Shown: positions 40,866-50,000 of the stretch, one piece after another
Position numbering within the stretch: the first letter of the stretch is position 1
How the letters are laid out: each line of letters begins with the position of its first letter
Origin: Petrotoga sp. UBA5851
GTDB taxonomy: Bacteria; Thermotogota; Thermotogae; Petrotogales; Petrotogaceae
Reading direction: 5' to 3'
Assembly: GCA_002431635.1 (NCBI GenBank)
Contig: DJGH01000019.1
Coordinates: forward strand, 47,427 to 99,138
DNA length: 51,712 bases
The notes under the pieces: model-generated
Seen by the model: the letters and a program-made list of their open reading frames with translations, nothing else
What the model was told of the DNA's origin: nothing
Database searches by the model: none
Position numbers and translations under genes: made by a program

Positions 40866-41913
40866 TACTGTTCACCTTCTTTTTCAACATAGGCAGTCTA
40901 AGCTTTAATTCCTTATTTCCCATTATTCCTGAAGGCCATAAGACCATTACCAATATAAATATGACCGAAAATACAAGAGTACGCATTCCTGATATACCCG
41001 GTATTCTTAAAGAACCTAGTACAATATCGCTTTCAATAAAACGAAGGAATTCAGAGAGAAAAGAGAAAATTACCGCACCGATAACAGCACCGGATATGCT
41101 GCCCAACCCTCCCAGAACGATCATTATAAGGATGTTGAATGTCAGAGGAACACCAATAGTAGATGTTCTGGGATCTATTGTAGTCAGCCAGTGGGCATAA
41201 AGTGAGCCGGAGACACCTGCAAAAAAACCACCGATGACAAAAGATACAAGCTGATGCTTAAAGACATCTATTCCCATGGATTTGGCTGCTACGGGATCCT
41301 GTTTGACTGCTTTTAAAGCCCTTCCAAAAGAGCTATTTAGAAGATTTTTTATAAAAAGCACCGTTACAACAAGCCATGCAAAACCCCACCATATATTGGT
41401 GTATGAAGGAATTCCTTTAAGACCCAGTGCGCCGTTTGTCAGACCTGGCCAGTTCAGTGCTGCTATACGTATGATCTCGCTGAAGCCAAGGGTTGTAATC
41501 CCTAGATAATCGCCTGAAAGTCTAAGACTTGCCCAGCCTATGATAAATGCAAAAAGTCCCGATACTAAAGCGGCAATTATCGTTGCCCATATAAAACCGT
41601 ATCCAGAAAAAGCTTCCATGTTAAAAGGAACAACAATATCGTCCATAATAAAGTTGAACTGTTTTTGCTCCAGAGGCATTGTGAGAAGTGCCGACACATA
41701 TGCACCAATTGCAATAAATCCTGAATGTCCCAGTGAAAATATTCCGGTTACTCCGTTTATAAGAGTCAAACTTACAGCCATCACTGCATATACCTCGGTT
41801 ATGGAAACCAATCTTTTTATGTATGAGTCACAGAATAACTCTATTAGAAAAAGAATAACTGCAAAGAAAGCCATTGACAAAAGAAACGAATAATTTTTAT
41901 GTAATTTTTCCAT
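40858..41913 (-). CDS. livM: Branched-chain-type amino-acid ABC permease LivM
   Basis: A 351-residue permease with about ten helices. Typical segments are GVTGIFSLGHSGFIAIGAYVSALL, GDYLGITTLGFSEIIRI, GRALKAVKQDPVAAKSMGIDVFKHQLVSFVIGGFFAGVSGSLYAHW, and MIVLGGLGSISGAVIGAVIF. It is the partner of LivH. The start is ATG behind AAAGGTGTGAT, 7 bases after livH. Confidence 0.95.
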   Translation of the reverse strand: MEKLHKNYSFLLSMAFFAVILFLIELFCDSYIKRLVSITEVYAVMAVSLTLINGVTGIFSLGHSGFIAIGAYVSALLTMPLEQKQFNFIMDDIVVPFNMEAFSGYGFIWATIIAALVSGLFAFIIGWASLRLSGDYLGITTLGFSEIIRIAALNWPGLTNGALGLKGIPSYTNIWWGFAWLVVTVLFIKNLLNSSFGRALKAVKQDPVAAKSMGIDVFKHQLVSFVIGGFFAGVSGSLYAHWLTTIDPRTSTIGVPLTFNILIMIVLGGLGSISGAVIGAVIFSFLSEFLRFIESDIVLGSLRIPGISGMRTLVFSVIFILVMVLWPSGIMGNKELKLRLPMLKKKVNSNV

Positions 41914-41920
41914 ATAAGTA

Positions 41921-42820
41921 TCACACCTTTACAATTTCTTTTCTGCCAAAAAGTCCGGCAGGTTTGAAAGAAAGAATCAGTATTAATATCAGAAAAGCAA
42001 AAGCATCCTTAAATCCGGAGATCCAAGGAAAAAATCCAACGATAAGAACTTCAATCAGACCTAAAAGAAGACCTCCTACAGCCGCTCCTGTAACAGAACC
42101 TATTCCTCCAAGCACAGCCGCTGTAAAAGCCTTAATTCCAGGAGTAAAACCCATATAAGGATTTATCTGAGGATATCTGCTTGCCCAAAGGAAAGCTCCA
42201 ATACAAGCAAGAGCAGAGCCTATGAAAAAAGTTGTCCCTATAATCCGATCAACATTTATTCCCATAAGACTGACGGTTGATATATCTGTTGAAACAGCTC
42301 TCATTGCTATACCAAAACGGGTTTTATAAACCAACAGCCATACCGAAAAAAATATTATACAAACCGATACTAATGTAATTACAGAAACCATATTAACCCT
42401 GATTTTTCCGATAAATAGAATTTTTTCAAAAAATAAAGGATAAACTTCCCTATAAGATTTAGGGATTCCTGAAAAAACTACTGTTCCGAAGCTTTCAATA
42501 AAAAAAGAGACGCCTATAGCGGTAATAAGCGAAGAAACTCTTGGAGCATTCCGTAAAGGCCTGTAGGCGATACGGTCAATCATTACACCTACAATACCAC
42601 ATCCGACAATCCCCATAACTATGGAAATGAAAACATTTAATTTAAGGACAGCTGTAAAGTAGAAAATAAAGTATGCTCCCAGCATGAAGATGTCTCCGTG
42701 TGCAAAATTTATTAACCGGAGTATACCATACACCATGGTATACCCGACCGCAATAAGAGCGTATAATGAACCGAGACTTAAACCGTTTATGATATTCTGA
42801 AAAAAAAGTTCAGTTTTCAA
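41921..42820 (-). CDS. livH: Branched-chain-type amino-acid ABC permease LivH
   Basis: A 299-residue permease. NGLSLGSLYALIAVGYTMVYGILRLINFAHGDIFMLGAY is the classic LivH start. RIAYRPLR, AVSTDISTVSLMGINVDR and FTAAVLGGIGSVTGAAVGGLLLG follow. The start is TTG behind TAGGAGGA, which overlaps the stop codon of the binding-protein gene, so the two are translationally linked. Confidence 0.95.
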   Translation of the reverse strand: MKTELFFQNIINGLSLGSLYALIAVGYTMVYGILRLINFAHGDIFMLGAYFIFYFTAVLKLNVFISIVMGIVGCGIVGVMIDRIAYRPLRNAPRVSSLITAIGVSFFIESFGTVVFSGIPKSYREVYPLFFEKILFIGKIRVNMVSVITLVSVCIIFFSVWLLVYKTRFGIAMRAVSTDISTVSLMGINVDRIIGTTFFIGSALACIGAFLWASRYPQINPYMGFTPGIKAFTAAVLGGIGSVTGAAVGGLLLGLIEVLIVGFFPWISGFKDAFAFLILILILSFKPAGLFGRKEIVKV

Positions 42821-42831
42821 GATTTTTCCTC

Positions 42832-43944
42832 CTACGGATTTATCATGCTGTCGTAAACAAACTTTCCGTTTTCAATTCTTACCATAGTAACGGATTTTAT
42901 TGTATCTCCGTTTTTGTCAATTGTTATGAAACCGGTAGCTCCGGGGAAGTTTGCTGTCTTTCTTATCTGTTCGTTAATTTTGTCCTTGTTAAAAGAGTTA
43001 GCTCGTGAAATGGAATCAAGCAGAATCATATAGGCATCAAAACCCAGCGCACTAAGAGAGGAAGGCTTACTTTTGCTGAAAAGCTGTGAGAACTTTTGAA
43101 GGAACATTTCTGCGTTTTTGTTGGCTGCCGGGCTGTCCTGATGATAATGTGCGGTAAGATAGAGTCCGTTCACAGCGTCTTTACCAATTTCTATAGTTTC
43201 TGCTGCATCTGCTCCGTCTCCTGTTACCAAGGCACCTTCAAACCCTGCCTGTTTTGCCTGGATAGCTATCAAGGCTATCTCCTGGTAGTATCCAGGTATG
43301 AAAAAAGCCTGTGCGCCTTTTGACATGGCATCGGAGATCTGAGCCGTAAAATCCTGATCTCCGGATTTATAAAGCTCTCTGATTATCTTTCCGCCTTTTG
43401 AGACAAAGGTTTTTTCAAAATACTTTGCAAGGCCAACTGCATAATCCTGTTCAACATCCATAAACATTGCGACTTTAGTCAGTTTTAATGAGTCGGCTGT
43501 AAATTTTGCTGCGACTTCTCCCTGAAATGGATCAGCAAAGCATACCCTGGATACATACTTTTTTTGTGCTGTTACCAGCGGACTGCTTGCTGAAGGCGTT
43601 AACTGAGGAGTTTTAAGCTCTTCGGATACTGCGGCTCCGGCAATAGCCTGTGAACTTGTCAGATCGCCCAACACGGCGATAACCTTTTCTTTTTCGATAA
43701 GTCTTCTGAAAGCATTGGCACTTTCTACCTTATCGCTTTTGTTATCCAGAAGGATAAGCTCCACATCATAACCAAGAACCTTGGGCTGTAGTTCTTTGGC
43801 TGTTTTTATACCTTCCCACAGCATCTGTCCGAAAGAAGAAACTCCGCCGGTCATAGGCAGAACCACACCTATTTTGATACTTGAACCGATAAGTACAGAA
43901 GAAACCAATAGAACAAGGATAATAACCCGAAAAACTTTTTTCAT
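42832..43944 (-). CDS. Amino-acid ABC transporter substrate-binding protein (LivJ/LivK type)
   Basis: A 370-residue Leu/Ile/Val-type binding protein. The signal peptide is about 1-20 without lipobox. The mature start SIKIGVVLPMTGGVSSFGQMLWEGIKTA, then AVLGDLTSSQAIAGAAVSEELKTPQLTPSASSP and YVSRVCFADPFQGEVAAKFTADSL, are the hallmarks of the type I periplasmic fold. SSP-type residues (ASSP) contact the amino-acid alpha groups. The ligand class cannot be fixed from sequence; the Tyr/Phe-rich leader peptide upstream hints at aromatic amino acids. The start is ATG behind AAGGAGG, placed just after the attenuator terminator. Confidence 0.93.
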   Translation of the reverse strand: MKKVFRVIILVLLVSSVLIGSSIKIGVVLPMTGGVSSFGQMLWEGIKTAKELQPKVLGYDVELILLDNKSDKVESANAFRRLIEKEKVIAVLGDLTSSQAIAGAAVSEELKTPQLTPSASSPLVTAQKKYVSRVCFADPFQGEVAAKFTADSLKLTKVAMFMDVEQDYAVGLAKYFEKTFVSKGGKIIRELYKSGDQDFTAQISDAMSKGAQAFFIPGYYQEIALIAIQAKQAGFEGALVTGDGADAAETIEIGKDAVNGLYLTAHYHQDSPAANKNAEMFLQKFSQLFSKSKPSSLSALGFDAYMILLDSISRANSFNKDKINEQIRKTANFPGATGFITIDKNGDTIKSVTMVRIENGKFVYDSMINP

Positions 43945-43964
43945 AGTAACCTCCTTTTTAAAAT

Positions 43965-43993
43965 AAAAAAAACCGACGTCTTTCGACGTCGGC
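43965..43993 (-). terminator. Attenuator terminator of the liv-type operon
   Basis: On the minus strand CCGACGTC (43992-43985), tetraloop GAAA, GACGTCGG (43980-43973), then eight T (43972-43965). This strong GNRA-capped terminator lies between promoter and first structural gene, only about 20 bases before the start codon. Its 5' arm is shared with the antiterminator pairing 44024-44033 with 43987-43996. Confidence 0.92.
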
Positions 43994-44005
43994 TATTGTT
44001 GTATG

Positions 44006-44113
44006 TCAAAATATACAGCGCTCATAGCCGACGCCGTATATATAAAAGTATTCACTTGCGAAACAAATTTCGTTGACAGTGCCTATAAATGAAGAAAATG
44101 ACAAATTATGCAT
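44006..44113 (-). CDS. Tyr/Phe-rich leader peptide of the liv-type operon
   Basis: A 35-codon ORF: ATG at 44113 behind AAGGATGG, stop TGA at 44008-44006. The peptide has five Phe, four Tyr and four Ile; residues 22-26 read YFYIY, followed by GVGY. Nine of 35 residues are aromatic. The run of aromatic codons ends just before the 5' strand of the antiterminator, and the stop codon lies between the two antiterminator strands. It is most likely a regulatory, not a functional, peptide. It is too short to prove by sequence alone, but the site, Shine-Dalgarno and RNA structure agree. Confidence 0.68.
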   Translation of the reverse strand: MHNLSFSSFIGTVNEICFASEYFYIYGVGYERCIF

Positions 44114-44154
44114 AGTAACCATCCTTAAGTGGGAGTATCCAAGTATTGTTTGAA

Positions 44155-44183
44155 ATTATACCATGTTTTTTTCATTTTGTCAA
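44155..44183 (-). promoter_or_regulatory. Consensus promoter of the liv-type operon
   Basis: On the minus strand TTGACA (44183-44178), 17 bases, TATAAT (44160-44155): a perfect vegetative consensus. The start should fall near 44148, leaving a leader of about 200 bases before the binding-protein gene, long enough for an attenuator. Confidence 0.9.
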
Positions 44184-44237
44184 ACATGAAATTGAGTTTT
44201 TTATCCTGTCCGCCGATATACAACGTTAAAAATAATA

Positions 44238-44246
44238 TGCTATAAT
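44238..44246 (+). promoter_or_regulatory. Extended -10 promoter of the aldolase gene
   Basis: TGCTATAAT: a perfect TATAAT (44241-44246) with the TGn extension. The -35 is weak (TATACA-like). It lies 33 bases upstream of the fba ATG, divergent from the liv promoter. Confidence 0.7.
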
Positions 44247-44279
44247 TCCACTGTAAAAAATAGTATAGGAGGTAATATC

Positions 44280-45218
44280 ATGTCTTATGTCAATACGAAG
44301 GTAATATTGGACAGAGCTAACAGAGAGTATTACGGAGTAGGAGCATTCAATATAAACAATCTTGAGTTTGCCCAATCGATACTCGAAGCCTGCGACGAGA
44401 AAAAATCTCCTTGTATTCTACAGACCAGTGAAGGTGCAGTAAAATATGCAGGAAACGGTGATGCACTCAGAGGAGCAAGATTTTTTGTAGGAATGGTGGA
44501 ACTTTATGCGCAGACACTGGACATTCCGGTCGCCCTTCATCTTGACCATGGAACGGATCTAAAATATATAATGGCATGTATAAAAGCCGGATACTCTTCG
44601 GTCATGATCGATGCCTCACATTTTAAGTTTCAGGAGAATCTTGAAAAAACAAAAGAAATTGTAAAAATAGCCCATGCAGCAGGTGTATCTGTTGAAGCAG
44701 AACTCGGTCAGTTGGCAGGAATAGAGGATAACATACAGGCTGCCGAATCGGTTCTTGTAAATCCCAACGAGGCTAAGGTTTTTGTTGAAGAAACCGAAGT
44801 TGATTTTCTGGCTCCTGCCATAGGCACATCACACGGAGCTTTTAAATTTAAAGGTGATGCCAAACTGGATTATGAAAGACTGGCAAAAGTAAAAGAGATA
44901 ACAGGTATGCCTTTAGTTCTTCACGGTGCCTCAAGTGTTGTCCAGGAAATGGTTGCAATAGCACAGAAGTACGGGGCAGACTTTGGCGGATCAAAAGGCG
45001 TTCCGTCCAATGTTTTGAAAGAAACAGTTAAGTTTGGAATTAATAAAGTGAATACAGATACAGATCTTAGAATGTCTTTTGTAGCTGGATTGAGAGAATT
45101 CCTTGCTAACAATCCAAAAGAGTTTGATCCCAGAAAGTACCAGAAAACAGCCAAAGAGTATGTAAAAAAAGTAGTCATGGATAGGATAGACGTACTTGGT
45201 TCTTTTGGAAAAGCATAA
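44280..45218 (+). CDS. fba: Class II fructose-bisphosphate aldolase
   Basis: A 312-residue zinc-dependent aldolase that splits fructose-1,6-bisphosphate into glyceraldehyde 3-phosphate and dihydroxyacetone phosphate in glycolysis. Visible are GVGAFNINNLEFAQ, VALHLDHGTD (zinc His and catalytic Asp), YSSVMIDAS, VEAELGQLAG, APAIGTSHGAFK (zinc His) and PLVLHGASSV (third zinc His), then NKVNTDTDLR for phosphate binding. It has normal length, an AGGAGG site, its own promoter and its own terminator. It is monocistronic or weakly linked to the radical SAM gene 44 bases downstream. Confidence 0.96.
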   Translation: MSYVNTKVILDRANREYYGVGAFNINNLEFAQSILEACDEKKSPCILQTSEGAVKYAGNGDALRGARFFVGMVELYAQTLDIPVALHLDHGTDLKYIMACIKAGYSSVMIDASHFKFQENLEKTKEIVKIAHAAGVSVEAELGQLAGIEDNIQAAESVLVNPNEAKVFVEETEVDFLAPAIGTSHGAFKFKGDAKLDYERLAKVKEITGMPLVLHGASSVVQEMVAIAQKYGADFGGSKGVPSNVLKETVKFGINKVNTDTDLRMSFVAGLREFLANNPKEFDPRKYQKTAKEYVKKVVMDRIDVLGSFGKA

Positions 45219-45222
45219 AATC

Positions 45223-45246
45223 ATCCCCCTGCTGAGGGGGATTTTT
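45223..45246 (+). terminator. Terminator of fba
   Basis: ATCCCCCT (45223-45230), loop GCTG, AGGGGGAT (45235-45242), then TTTT. A strong intrinsic terminator directly after the fba stop codon. Confidence 0.9.
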
Positions 45247-45262
45247 GTAGAATGGAGAGAGT

Positions 45263-47020
45263 ATGACAATCGGACAGTTTCTTTTTGGAACGGGTGTTCT
45301 GCACTCAGTGGAAAAACCGTCAAGATATATCGGCGGAGAGTTGAATCAGATAAAAAAAGATAATCCGCAGGTCAGGTTTGCCCTGTGTTTTCCTGATCTT
45401 TACGATGTAGGAATGTCTCATACAGGTTTTCATATTCTTTACAGCCTTTTCAATCAGGACGAAAAGGTGGTATGTGAAAGGGTATTCCTCCCGTGGATGG
45501 ATATGATAGAAAAGCTCGAAAAAAACAATATACCACTTTATACACTCGAAAGTCTCACTCCGGTAAAAGATGTAGATATGCTTGGTATAACCCTTCAGTA
45601 TGAGCTGGTATACACGAACGTTATAAAGGTTCTTCAGCTTTCAAAAATACCTGTTCTAAGTTCGGACAGAACACAGAACGATCCTATTGTAATAGGCGGT
45701 GGACCTTGTGTATCTAATCCTTTGCCGGTAAAAGATTTTTTTGACGCATTTTTTATAGGTGACGGAGAAACCGTATATGAAAGGATTGCCGAAATTTTCA
45801 GAAGTACTTCCTGTAGGGAAGAAAGACTTCAGCTTCTGTCAAAAACTCCAGGAATATATGTACCAAAACTTTCTTCAAAAAACAAGATAACCGCACAAAA
45901 GGTTATCGACCTGGATAAGTATTCCGATCTTACCAGACAGGTAATACCGCATTTTGAAGTGGTTCATGACAGGGCAATTGTTGAAGTAATGAGAGGCTGT
46001 AACCGTGGCTGTAGGTTCTGTCATGCAGGTATGTTCTACAGGCCTGTCAGAGAAAGAGATCCGAAAAATATTATAGACAATGCCATGAAATCATTAAAAA
46101 ATACAGGGTATGAAGAGATATCCTTTCTTTCGTTAAGCACACTTGATTATTCCGAACTGTCTGTGGTTCTGGACACATTGATGCCATACTTCAGAGAAAA
46201 CAGGATAAGCGTTTCCCTTCCTTCAAGCAGAGTAGATAAGTTCGGAATAGAAATAACTGATAAACTTGGTGGTGGAAGGCGTGCAGGCCTTACTTTTGCA
46301 CCTGAAGCAGGTTCCCAAAAGATGAGAGATGTTATAAACAAGGGAATTGACGAAGCCGAAATTTTTGAAGTTGTTCAGACTGCCAAACAGAGAGGCTGGA
46401 ATAAACTAAAGCTTTATTTCATGATAGGTCTTCCCGGTGAGACTCAAGAGGATGTAAAAGCCATAGCAGAGTTATGCACAAGAGTTAAAAACAGATCCAA
46501 GATAAGAGATCTGACCATAAATGTTTCGATATTTGTGCCCAAGCCGCATACTCCATTTCAGTATGCACGTTTTGAAGATATGCAGTCAATATCACAAAAA
46601 ATAAAAATTCTTTCTGAGGTAAGAAAGCGTGGTATGACTCTTAAAGTACACGATTCACGCATGAGTACCCTTGAGGCTGTTATGGCAAGAGGCGATGAGA
46701 AACTGGGAAGGATAATTATGAAGGCAGCGCTTGAGCATAATGCCATCTTTCAACAGTGGGATGAGAACTTTGACTACGATAAATGGATGCATGTTTTTGA
46801 AGAAGAACGGATTGATTATACCGGGTATCTTAGGGAGAGAAGTACAGAAGAAGAACTGGAGTGGGAGTTTATGAGCTGTGGAGTTTCAAGGGAGTTTTTA
46901 GTTTCAGAATGGAAAAAATCCCAGGAGCCCTCACTTACACCTGACTGCAGATGGTCAAAGTGCAGTTTTTGCGGAGTATGCTTTGATACTGACGGAAAAA
47001 TAAAGGTTATAAAAAAATAA
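45263..47020 (+). CDS. TIGR03960-type radical SAM protein
   Basis: A 585-residue protein. The N-terminal 230 residues resemble a B12-binding-like Rossmann domain (FALCFPDLYDVGMSHTGFHILYSLFN, MLGITLQYELVYTNVI, VIGGGPCVSNPLP). The radical SAM motif is C246-x3-C250-x2-C253 in RGCNRGCRFCHAG. FAPEAGSQKMRDVINKGI and LYFMIGLPGETQEDV follow. The C-terminal tail has a second cysteine cluster (CRWSKCSFCGVC), perhaps for an auxiliary Fe-S cluster. The function of this family is not established; in many Firmicutes it is fused or adjacent to a DUF2344 protein, which is not present here. The start is ATG behind GGAGAG. Confidence 0.9.
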   Translation: MTIGQFLFGTGVLHSVEKPSRYIGGELNQIKKDNPQVRFALCFPDLYDVGMSHTGFHILYSLFNQDEKVVCERVFLPWMDMIEKLEKNNIPLYTLESLTPVKDVDMLGITLQYELVYTNVIKVLQLSKIPVLSSDRTQNDPIVIGGGPCVSNPLPVKDFFDAFFIGDGETVYERIAEIFRSTSCREERLQLLSKTPGIYVPKLSSKNKITAQKVIDLDKYSDLTRQVIPHFEVVHDRAIVEVMRGCNRGCRFCHAGMFYRPVRERDPKNIIDNAMKSLKNTGYEEISFLSLSTLDYSELSVVLDTLMPYFRENRISVSLPSSRVDKFGIEITDKLGGGRRAGLTFAPEAGSQKMRDVINKGIDEAEIFEVVQTAKQRGWNKLKLYFMIGLPGETQEDVKAIAELCTRVKNRSKIRDLTINVSIFVPKPHTPFQYARFEDMQSISQKIKILSEVRKRGMTLKVHDSRMSTLEAVMARGDEKLGRIIMKAALEHNAIFQQWDENFDYDKWMHVFEEERIDYTGYLRERSTEEELEWEFMSCGVSREFLVSEWKKSQEPSLTPDCRWSKCSFCGVCFDTDGKIKVIKK

Positions 47021-47050
47021 AACAAGAAGAGTTTTCACTCTTCTTGTTTT
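47019..47050. terminator. Bidirectional terminator
   Basis: AAAACAAGAAGAG (47019-47031) and CTCTTCTTGTTTT (47038-47050) pair around TTTTCA. It separates the convergent radical SAM gene (plus) and phosphoesterase gene (minus) and can serve both. Confidence 0.88.
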
Positions 47051-47058
47051 ATTTACGT

Positions 47059-50000
47059 TCAGAAAGAAGTTATAGGATCTGACATATTCAAGCTCTTTAT
47101 TCCAAAAGAGTCAAGAATAATTATACGGAATCCAGCTTTTTCTTTTTCAAGGCAGTTCTGAGTTGTCACGGCTGTTATGTTTGCGTAAAAGTCAACCGTA
47201 TCAGAGTGTCTGTGACCGAATGCTGCTAAAAGAACGTTTGAATTACTGAGCATTCTTACCAAAGTACTTCTGACTTCTTCTTTTTCAAAGAAGTTCCATC
47301 GTGTGTCAAACATATTGTGATGAGCAAAAAGAGCGATTTTCATATTTGCATCTTTGGCTGTTTTTAACTCCTGCGCAAGCCAGCTTATCTGTTCGTTGCT
47401 TACATCGCCGTTTACCAGTCCGTAAGGGTTATCGCCGGTATCCATGCCGATGAAGTACCAGTCTGCGTACGTAAAAGACCATTTTACCGGTCCGATGACT
47501 TTCTTCCATATTTCTTTGCCGACTACTTTTCCCGCACTCTGACTGTCATGATTGCCCGGAACTATAAATGCTGGAATATTGCATAGTTCATCCATAGTAT
47601 TGACAAGATAAGGATAGTCCTGCTCGTAGTACTGTGCTGAATCTGTTATGTCTCCTGTTATTACTATAAAGTCTGCATTTTCATTGTTTGCCTTTTCTAT
47701 TAAAACTTTCAGCCCATCTTTATTTTCTGCTTTCTTAGATAAACCCATATGAGTATCTGTTATCTGGAGTATTTTTATCTCGCTTTTTTCCTTTGTAAGA
47801 AAAACACTGTTGGGTTCTCTTGATTCATAAAAAACTCCGTCCTTCTCACTTATGGTATTAAGATCATAAAGGCCATCCGGGACATAAGAAGGAATAACAG
47901 CTCTTCCGTCTGAAATAACAGGCACATTGTAACTTCCGGATTTGCCGCTTATGGATACCTGCTTAAGTGTGTTCTGGGCAAGCTGAACTTTCAAGATTCT
48001 TTCATTATTGAGTATTATAGAAGGACAACCGAATCTGGGGCTATCTATTAAACCTTCTGCCTTTTTTATGACTCCTGAAACAGGAACTGATGTTGGTACC
48101 TCTTTTGCGGCTAGGTTATATATGCTTTCGGTTTTTATAGTTGCTCCTACCATATCTTTTTCTGCCCAGAAAGGTTTGTCAGGGGAGTATGCAGCTTCAA
48201 TAGCCTTCACGATGCTCTTTCTTGATGAACTGTATACATATACTTCGCTGACGGAATCATAATCTGCCATAAAAAGCAGATCGCCATTTTTTGAGACGGC
48301 AGGATAAAACTCGTTGAACTTTGAATTAAGAACAAACGATATTTTTGATGACATACTATCATACTCAGCAATATCCCAGTTGGAACCATTATAAACCTGA
48401 AAAACTATGCTTGCACCTTTCCAGCTGGCCTTTCTTGCATTTTCACATACAACTTTCTCTTTTCCGGACTTAAGATCCTTGATGATGAGCGTGTATCTGC
48501 CGTTTACTATCCTTGTAAAGGCTGCGGCTGTAGAGTCGCTGTTTATGGCAGGCTCAATATCATCGGACATTGAATCTGAAACTATGCTTACTTTATTGGT
48601 TGCGATGTTCATTAAATATATATCCCTAGAACTTTTAGGATTTTCAGGGGTTACCCTTATTGAAAAAATAAGATTTTCCTTGTTGGCATCAATATAGTCG
48701 ACTTCTCCGCTCATGTTGATTCTTGAGATTACATTCTTTGAACTGTCGACCGTATAAAGCCATGGTGCCATATCAGAGACTCTAGTTCCTTCTAATTTGT
48801 GCATAGCAAGAAAGTATTTCTCACCGTTAAAAACTCCCTGCATGTCTTGAGCAATATTAGTGCCCTTTAAAACTTTCAGGCCAGTAATGGCCTGAAAGTC
48901 CTTTGGGAAAGAGTATTCAATATAGTTTGAAACGGGTTTTTGCTCTATTGCAACCAGATCAGCCTTTGCAACCGTGGTAAGGAAATCTATCATCTTTTTG
49001 GGCTGTTTTTTGACACTGTATATATCTGTCAGCCTTATATAAAAGTTTTTATCCTTATCCTGCACAAGAATACCGTTTACGGTAACAAAATCTCCGTTTG
49101 AAAGATTTGTTATATCAACATCTGCGTAAGAATAAAACTTTATCTTTATCCCGCCTGCCTGATCATCGAAGTTTTTGTCGCTGCTTCCGTCAACATAAAA
49201 ACCTCTTGCGATACCGTCATTATCGTACTGGTGAAGTTTTCCGAATATAGTTACAGGCATAGATTCAAAAGCCTTAAAATTTTCTTTTGACGTATCTGTG
49301 AAAAGAATAGTTGATTCAACAAGCTTGTTGTCTGCAGAGAGAATCGTAATATCCTCAGGGGACTGTGGAAGTACAAAAAGACTGTTTACATCAGAGGTAT
49401 AACCTGCAATTGAAACCTTTCCCCTTACGCGGACCATATCTCCCTTTTTAACTTTAGGTTCTGCAAAGCCGTTAGCATAAATTAAAACTGCACTTGTTCC
49501 GTCCGTGATACTGAAATAATTAGCCTTATCATGCCACTGACCGGTTGAAACACAAGCTGTTCCCTCCACTTCAACGGTCTGTCCATCGTAAACATAACTG
49601 TCTCCAACCTTACTTCTTAGATTAGTTATGGTCATTATTTTTACGTCCCCGTCTTGCTTTATGGACTCTGTTTTTTCTGGTAAGCTCTGCTGTTCTTTAG
49701 GCAGGGTTGCAATATAAATATCGTATCCGCCCGCATTCCCTTTTCTGTCTGCTGAACTAAAAATAAGTATCTTTCCGTCGGTCCAGGGGCTTCTCTCATT
49801 GTACATTGTGTTTATATCTTCCGCAGGATGATCAATGCTTTTTTTAGCAGGATCATAACAGTATAGATCATATCCTCCGGTTGAATCACTTCTACTGGAA
49901 TCAAACCATATCTTTCCATCAGGTGCTACAGCTACAGACCATTCATCTGAAGAAGAGTTTACCTCGGCGACATTAACCGGAACACTCCATTTGCCGTTCG

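Larger units (their letters stand above)
43965..44155 (-). promoter_or_regulatory. Putative ribosome-mediated attenuator (leader RNA)
   Basis: Leader RNA between the promoter and the binding-protein gene. CGTCGGCTAT (44033-44024), which lies inside the leader ORF, is perfectly complementary to ATAGCCGACG (43996-43987). The internal TGTAT (44017-44013) pairs with ATACA (44004-44000). Together they make a long antiterminator that excludes the terminator at 43965-43993. Upstream, CGAAA/TTTCG with flanking CACT/AGTG can form a pause-type hairpin. A ribosome moving through the ORF would open the antiterminator. One stalled at the Tyr/Phe codons (from 44050) would leave it free. No T-box motif and no known riboswitch core was seen. 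Confidence 0.72.

Noticed and set aside
43945..44183. T-box riboswitch as explanation of the liv leader
   Set aside because: I could not find the conserved T-box sequence (AGGGTGGNACCGCG-like) or a plausible specifier loop; the leader ORF plus overlapping stems explain the region better.
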